In this document: positions 58,537-64,000 of the stretch, piece by piece
Numbering within the stretch: position 1 is the first letter of the stretch
Layout of the letters: each line of letters starts with the position of its first letter
Origin: Alnus glutinosa
Lineage: Eukaryota > Streptophyta > Magnoliopsida > Fagales > Betulaceae
Assembly (NCBI RefSeq): GCF_958979055.1
Contig: NC_084887.1
Location: 37,860,620 to 37,924,619, forward strand
DNA: 64,000 nucleotides
Reading direction: 5' to 3'
Notes under the pieces: generated by a model
The model's database searches: none
The model's input: only the letters and a program-made list of their open reading frames with translations
What the model was told of the DNA's origin: nothing
Translations under genes and position numbers: made by a program

Positions 58537-60749
58537 GGTGGCGGCGCGAAGGGCGTTTTGGAGACAGAGAGAGAACGAAAGAGGGGTTTAGATGGCAGAG
58601 GAAATGTTTAGGGTTTAGAGAGAGGAAGTGGGGGATTTTGTGAAATTGCCATTGTCTTGCAGGTAAACTACGGGGATGCCACTGTCGCTTGTGAATCTCC
58701 TTTACTAAAAGTGGGCTTTATGACTGTTTAAGATTTTCCAAACAGGGGAGAAGTAGCCCATTGGGCCTATATATGTATTAGGCTCAAATTTGAGTGAAGA
58801 TTTTGTTTCGTGAGAGCATTCTTTTAGTAGAGAAAAAATTACTCTTGCCCAACAAAGCAGGTCAATGAGCAAAGCGCTTCACTGCACCATATGCCCATCA
58901 ATCCAGACATAGATGCTATCTAGTATATAGAAATATGCATATAATTCCCAATTGACGTATAGATGGTGATAAGCCTACACAAGGATTGAGCAAATGCTAC
59001 AGATGAAAGGAAATAACCAAAAACCAGGCCAAATTTCCATACAGATGCAAGCTAGCGTCTAAGCACATTGTCTACATAAATGGATAATAATACCGACTAA
59101 GTAATACCCAAAACTCACACCACCCAGATGGCTTAACACTCTCAGCCCACACCCAACAAAACTTACACATACCCATTAACATAAATCGAATAAATAAGCA
59201 TTTGAAACCCAAATCGACCACTCTCATCTCCTGTAGCGAGCAATCCTAGAGCAGCCTCTAGTGTGTAAGGGTTCACCGGTGTTCTGGCCTTGCAGCACTT
59301 GTGGCCAGTGAGTCATCAGCTTTTAGACTTTGGAAAAGCCAAATTAAAAAAAAAAAAAAAAAAAAATTGGGAGTGTCAAAATTAAAAATATAAAAAAAAT
59401 TAAAAATAAAAAAGTGTAAATTTTAATTTTTTTTTAATTTTTTTTTTTAAGATTTTTTTTAAAACTTTTTGGAGAAAAGGTTGGAGCTTGGGGCCATGGA
59501 CCTCCCAAGATTCTACCTAGCTATGCCCCTGTGGATGTAGTAGGACCTCCCGGAGCGAGGCAGGCATAAGATTCTATTGGTCAAGAGCGCGCTGTACGAA
59601 ATGAAATACCTTACAACTGTATGCCAGAACGGAATGTAATTCTTGAAGAACCCATATGCACAATTATGAATTATTACACAATTCAAAACTTATTGGGGGT
59701 CCCAGCAATAAATCTTAAGTTGTGTAATAATTGTGGATATAAATTGTGCGAAAATCATTTTTCATGCCCAACAATGACCCATGCCCTGAAAACCCACATA
59801 TAATAGATTCTAGGCTTACGTTAGATGGCCAACGTCAGCCTTAGCAACGTCAGATACTAATCATTTTGCTGAAAATCAACCTCATCTTATTTCTTTCTTT
59901 CTTTTTTTCCTCAAATGATGGCCAGATTCACTGAAGGCTTTTCAATTTTTTTTTTTTTTCTAAAAATAATATATTTTTTTAATTTACAGATCTACCCTTA
60001 TTTTTTTTTATTTACTAGATTACCCCTCAAGATATCTTTCTTATCATGTTCATTACTTAATAAGATGCCATCTTTCCTTTACTAAATTCCCAAAATACCA
60101 TTTTAGTCTTTTACTCAACTGCCCCTTTTTAGAAATCAGTCGACCATAAAAAAAATTTTATTCTTTAGCTTCAAATAGGACCATTAGAAACTTTTTATGG
60201 CCATACCTGAAAAAAATAGTCACAAGTCCCACTTATTTAACCATAAGTTATTAGTTCTACTTTACCAAAAAAATTTCATAATTTAAAGAATAATTCTTTA
60301 AAAACTTCCATCTGCTTTATTCCTGAAATTTTATAAATCCTCTAAATTAAAATGATTTTAATCCTAAAGAGTAAAAATCGTGGTGTTTGATAAGTCTTTT
60401 AAAGAGACCTTTTTTTTTTTTTTTTTTTAATGTGTTTTGCTTAAAAAAGTGCATGGAATATGATATAAAGGTGAAAAATAGTTTGAATTTTTTCTTTCTT
60501 CTTTTAGAGAAAAATGATGAAATTTATTTATTAATGGAAAAACATGAAATAAAATAGTATTAGTTTTAGAGTATACATATATTATAACACTTGAATTAGC
60601 TTAGAGCATTTCTAGCAAACCCATTCGTATGGCTAATTATAATAGTTATCTTTAGATATTATTAGCCACTTTATCTTTCCAACATATGCTTCAAAATAGA
60701 ACATATATATTCATTTTGCTTCAGTGAATTATATATAGAAAAATGCTTG
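58537..60749. other. Upstream of adenylate kinase-like gene, intergenic
   Basis: The first ~100 bases are the probable 5' leader and promoter (AG-rich on +, CT-rich on the gene strand). Beyond that it is AT-rich with A/T tracts (59346-59366, 59430-59460, 60410-60428). No gene recognised. Confidence 0.4.
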
Positions 60750-60823
60750 TTACACAACAGGTTGTGGTGGGACCCACCCATGTGAGTAGGTTGTGCACTT
60801 GTTGTGCACAACCTGTTGTGTAA
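60750..60823. mobile_element. Small foldback element with perfect 17-bp inverted ends
   Basis: TTACACAACAGGTTGTG at 60750-60766 is the exact inverse of CACAACCTGTTGTGTAA at 60807-60823. A GGTGGGACCCACC palindrome lies near the left arm. 74 bp in total; it would form a stable hairpin. Confidence 0.75.
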
Positions 60824-60837
60824 GTAACACAGCTCTT

Positions 60838-60863
60838 ATATATATATATATATATATATATAT
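60838..60863. repeat. (TA)n microsatellite
   Basis: A pure TA run directly beside the small foldback element. Confidence 0.8.
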
Positions 60864-61110
60864 TGAAAAGGTGATCAACTTTCATATATTGGAAGTTCAT
60901 TGTTGCACTTTCTAGTATTAGTTTTTTATTCTTTTGCATATCTTAATTCCCTCTCTCTCTCCCTTCTCTCCTCTTTCCCTCAACTTTCATAACAAAAAAT
61001 ACATTGAAAAATAATATTTAAAGAAAGTACAGTTGGATCGAGAGAACTTGCTAGAGTTTGTATTGTAAAAGTAGTAGATAAAATAGAAAATTATATATTT
61101 TGATTTGCTA

Positions 61111-61330
61111 ATGCTCTATTTGTTTCGATATAAAACATTTTCTATCAAAAAATATTTTCAAATAAATTATTTTTTCACAATGAAAATATTTTTCAGTATT
61201 TTGCTTGTACGAAAAAAATCAGTAACGGAGACAAGATTCCGATGACGATGGCCAAAAAATCCGACAGAACTTGCCATTTTTCGGCACGACTAGTCGAATT
61301 CCGCCAAATATTGTTGATCAGCTATTCTAC
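61111..61330 (-). mobile_element. GC-cored inverted-repeat element, degraded copy 3
   Basis: It starts ATGCTCTATTTGTTTCGATA, similar to the TGCTCCGTTTATTTCGGCGT end, followed by AAATATTTTC repeats and a GC-rich core with GATTCCG motifs. The far end is not recognisable. Confidence 0.5.
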
Positions 61331-62391
61331 AGGAAAGCTTCTGGTCAGCCTATAAAAGAAAATGACTCTATTTTTGGCATGTGTAGTATGGTTGAAGTTC
61401 CAGCCCATGGTCGACTTGATAGTTGATATTGCTAGAAAACCAACTAACCACTCACCTCAATTAGTATACATTGTCACCTAAATTTGTATTCTGACTAGGC
61501 AAAATAATCTTTGAATCGGATAGCCGTGCGTGAATGCTTTACTGATAGAATACAACTTTTATTACAAGTCTTTCTAAAAACTTATATATATGACAATTTA
61601 TCATTGGTAAAATAATTAAATAAAAAAAATTGACTTATCGATATAATTATAAGTGATTGATTTGTTAATCATACATTCTTAATTATTTAACCGTTATAAA
61701 TTGTTACTTCAGTTTCTATGAAAATTGTAATAAAAGCATTTTTTTTTTCTTCTTTTTTTTCCTTTTTCAAATTTTCTGAACTGTTTCCATGTTTCGCACA
61801 TGCATGGTAGACTGGTAGTTGGCGCTACTTCAATAATTTACATCAGTAAATAAGCTAGTGACCGGGAAAGGGAGCATGCTATTGACTATGGTAGCTCCAA
61901 ACTTGTTCTGCAAAACGGATCGGACCTCAACTCATGACTATGGTAGTCTAGCTGACCATTTTCCTGGGAACAAAGATTCATGATCGAGTTCATTGAGGTG
62001 AGGAATATCCTTTATCTATTTTCATGGCTAAGCTCGTCACTACTGTTGCCACTCAAATCTAATTTCTATTATCTCATCTTCAATATATATTAATGTGCTA
62101 GTTAGTATGAAGCTCACTCATTTGTGCTTTGTAAAGAAACCCTATATATATATATGGAGTTTTCTAGCTTTAAGCTAATTAAACCTGTTTCTATAGAAAT
62201 ACTAAAATTTTTTTGCATTAGTTTAAGCATCGATTGATCTATATATATATATCGATCGCTCTTAGGTTTATTATACTAATTAATCCTGTGAAGAGTTAGA
62301 TCTTTCCCTGCAAAATCCAATTCATCCAAAGAGATTTGTACAACTTACTTTAACTGAGTAACCACTTATAATTTCATTTATTGTCCCGTTT
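61331..62391. other. Intergenic
   Basis: No gene or clear element recognised. Short TA runs occur near 62145 and 62240. Confidence 0.35.
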
Positions 62392-63013
62392 GTTTGGACG
62401 TAAAATGATTTTTGTCGTAAAATATTTTCGGCGAAATTATTTCCAAAAAAAATAATTTTCTCGAAAATATTTTTAAGTATTTGGCTCGCATGAAAAAATT
62501 ACGAAAGGCGAAAATCAAAGTCTGACAGCTGCAGCCTCCGGAATCCGACAACGTTGCCGAATTCCGGCTAGACTCCTCCGGATCAGTCCAAATCTGGTCG
62601 GATCTTGGCCATTTTGGCTAAATCCTACCGGATAAATGGCCCGATCCGGTCAAATTCGTCCAGATCCCAGCCATTTTGGCCAGATCCGGTTGGCTTCTGA
62701 CCATGGCCGGATTTCGGCCAGAATCTGGTCAGCTGACTCCGGCGACGGTGACCGAATTCCGGTAGCCGGATATTGCTGAATTCCAGGGCTGGCTGGATTC
62801 CGACGACCAACTATATATTGCCGAATTTCAGCAACTAGATATCGTGCGTATAAGGACGAAGAGTTTAATTTTTAAAAGCGATTTACAGTTTTTTAAAAAA
62901 AATTAAAGAAACTTTTATGGTCAAATTGAAAATGATTTCCGTTGACCATTATTTTCGCCCCTACCAAACATCGTAAAATGTCGAAATCATTTTACACCGA
63001 AACAAACGGAACA
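62392..63013 (-). mobile_element. GC-cored inverted-repeat element, copy 4
   Basis: The ends are TGTCCCGTTTGTTTGGACGT and ...ACCGAAACAAACGGAACA, inverted relative to each other. The core (62525-62830) is made of CCGGATTCCG / CCAGATCCGG motifs. Orientation is opposite to copy 1: its right arm, read inverted, matches the left arm of 35674-36272, including GGGCGAAAATAATGGTCAA. Confidence 0.7.
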
Positions 63014-63516
63014 TAAACTTAGTTTCTAGACTTATACGATCGAACTTTTCTTGCAGAATGTTGAAGCAAGCGGGCTAGAACTTCAGTTTACGAACCAAAA
63101 CAAAGTTTTAAGAGAATTGTGGGTAAAGATATATATATAAATCCCTTTTATTTTGTTTTGTTTTCCTTTTTTTTTAATTTTTTATCTTTTGATCATTCAA
63201 TTCATGAAGAAAGAATTTTAAAAGGCCCAAAAGGGACAAAAACAAAACTAAAATATGGCTATGAACATATTTTGTGATCTCTTTTGTTTACATTGTCATT
63301 ATAAAAAAATAAATAAATTTGTCATGAACATATACAAATTATTATGAACATATTTTGCAGTTAGTATACATTGTCACCTGAATATTCAAATCTCTTTTGT
63401 TTTGTTTTTACTTTATTCTTCTTCTTTTTTTTTAAAAAAAAAAAAAATTGTCACTCCGAAAGAAACAACTTTAGGAGGCAAAAACTGAAAAGAAATTACA
63501 GATCCAACATATATAT
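63014..63516. other. Upstream region of DUF247 copy C
   Basis: AT-rich, no element recognised. The last bases before the ATG at 63517 (ACATATATAT) are AT-rich like the start regions of the other copies. Confidence 0.35.
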
Positions 63517-64000
63517 ATGGCTGTGAACGAAGAAGGAGATGGTGTTAGAATTGATATCGGCCGCTTGGAGTCTTCAGTAAAAGATATGATGCCCCATTAT
63601 TCGCTTAGGCCACCCAAGTGTTGCATCTTCAAAACCCCAGTCATTCTCTACAGGCATAATGAAAAAGCTTATATCCCCGATGCATTTTCTATTGGGCCTC
63701 TTCATCATGGTTGTCCAAACTTAAAAGCCACAGAAAAAATTAAAGCCAAATACTTGTAAGTTCTTATTTCTCGATCACCCTCTCCGGATACAATGTTAAA
63801 AACTCTCATCAAGTCCATCATGGAGGTGGAGAAAGAGGCTCGTGAGTGTTATGCTGAAGCAATTGATTACAGCCCAGAAGAACTTGTGAAAATTTTGGTA
63901 ATTGACGGTTGCTTTCTGATTGGTTGTTCCTCAGGAACACTTATGCGGAGCTTAGAGAAAAAGATGACCCTATTTTCACCAAGTCATGTATGAGACAATT
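63517..64000 (+). pseudogene. DUF247 pseudogene, copy C, cut by window end
   Basis: It starts with an ATG and the family motifs CCIFKTPVILYRHNEKAYIP, DAFSIGPLHHGCPNLKATEK, then an in-frame TAA at 63757-63759 where the other copies have an Arg codon. The same frame continues with KSIMEVEKEARECYAEAIDY and LVKILVIDGCFLI. From about 63920 homology moves to another frame (RNTYAELREKDDPIFTKSCM), so there is a frameshift as well. A canonical donor (GTAAGT) overlaps the stop, but no acceptor is evident nearby. It is more diverged than copies A and the intact one. The remainder lies beyond the window. Confidence 0.85.

Overview
This is a plant nuclear window, almost certainly a dicot and probably woody. 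The evidence is spliced genes with GT-AG introns, AT-rich intergenic DNA full of short non-autonomous transposons, and plant-specific families (DUF247/UPF0481, NT-C2/DIL-like, LRR receptor pseudokinase, plant mTERF). The species cannot be fixed from sequence alone.

Left part (1-33 kb), ordinary genes, all on +: (1) protoporphyrinogen oxidase, the last step shared by heme and chlorophyll synthesis. Sixteen exons are in the window and the first exon lies upstream of base 1. (2) A single-exon mTERF-family organelle protein. (3) A seven-exon LRR receptor-like protein with a degenerate kinase domain. (4) An eight-exon NT-C2 protein with a C-terminal coiled coil and DIL-like region. I followed every exon-exon junction of the spliced genes by codon phase, and all stay in frame. 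Intergenic stretches hold LTR remnants, MITEs and simple repeats. One intron of gene 4 carries an insertion with a 17-bp target duplication and tRNA-like Pol III boxes.

Right part (33-64 kb), a rearranged, repeat-rich block: three DUF247 copies are present. One is intact (47.2-48.6 kb, -), one is a pseudogene with three frameshifts and a 51-bp deletion (36.8-38.2 kb, -), and one is a pseudogene cut by the window end (63.5 kb, +). Their flanks are duplicated several times. Two copies of one flank (38.5-40.9 and 43.4-46.1 kb) each carry a different hAT-like insertion that the other copy lacks. Other insertions include a 1.45-kb MULE-like element packed with CGTCCGGACG-type palindromes, a 2.0-kb CACTA element that appears to have captured a PDZ exon of a DegP/HtrA-type protease gene, a 24-bp minisatellite, a TRIM with 76-bp LTRs, and a four-copy family of GC-cored inverted-repeat elements.

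An intact gene for a mitochondrial adenylate kinase-like protein (ADK7 type, four exons, -) lies at 56.5-58.5 kb. Its P-loop lacks the glycine-lysine core of active kinases. A copy of its 3' flank has been moved to 43.7 kb inside the duplicated block. The genes do not form a pathway; the shared theme is local duplication and transposon activity around the DUF247 cluster.
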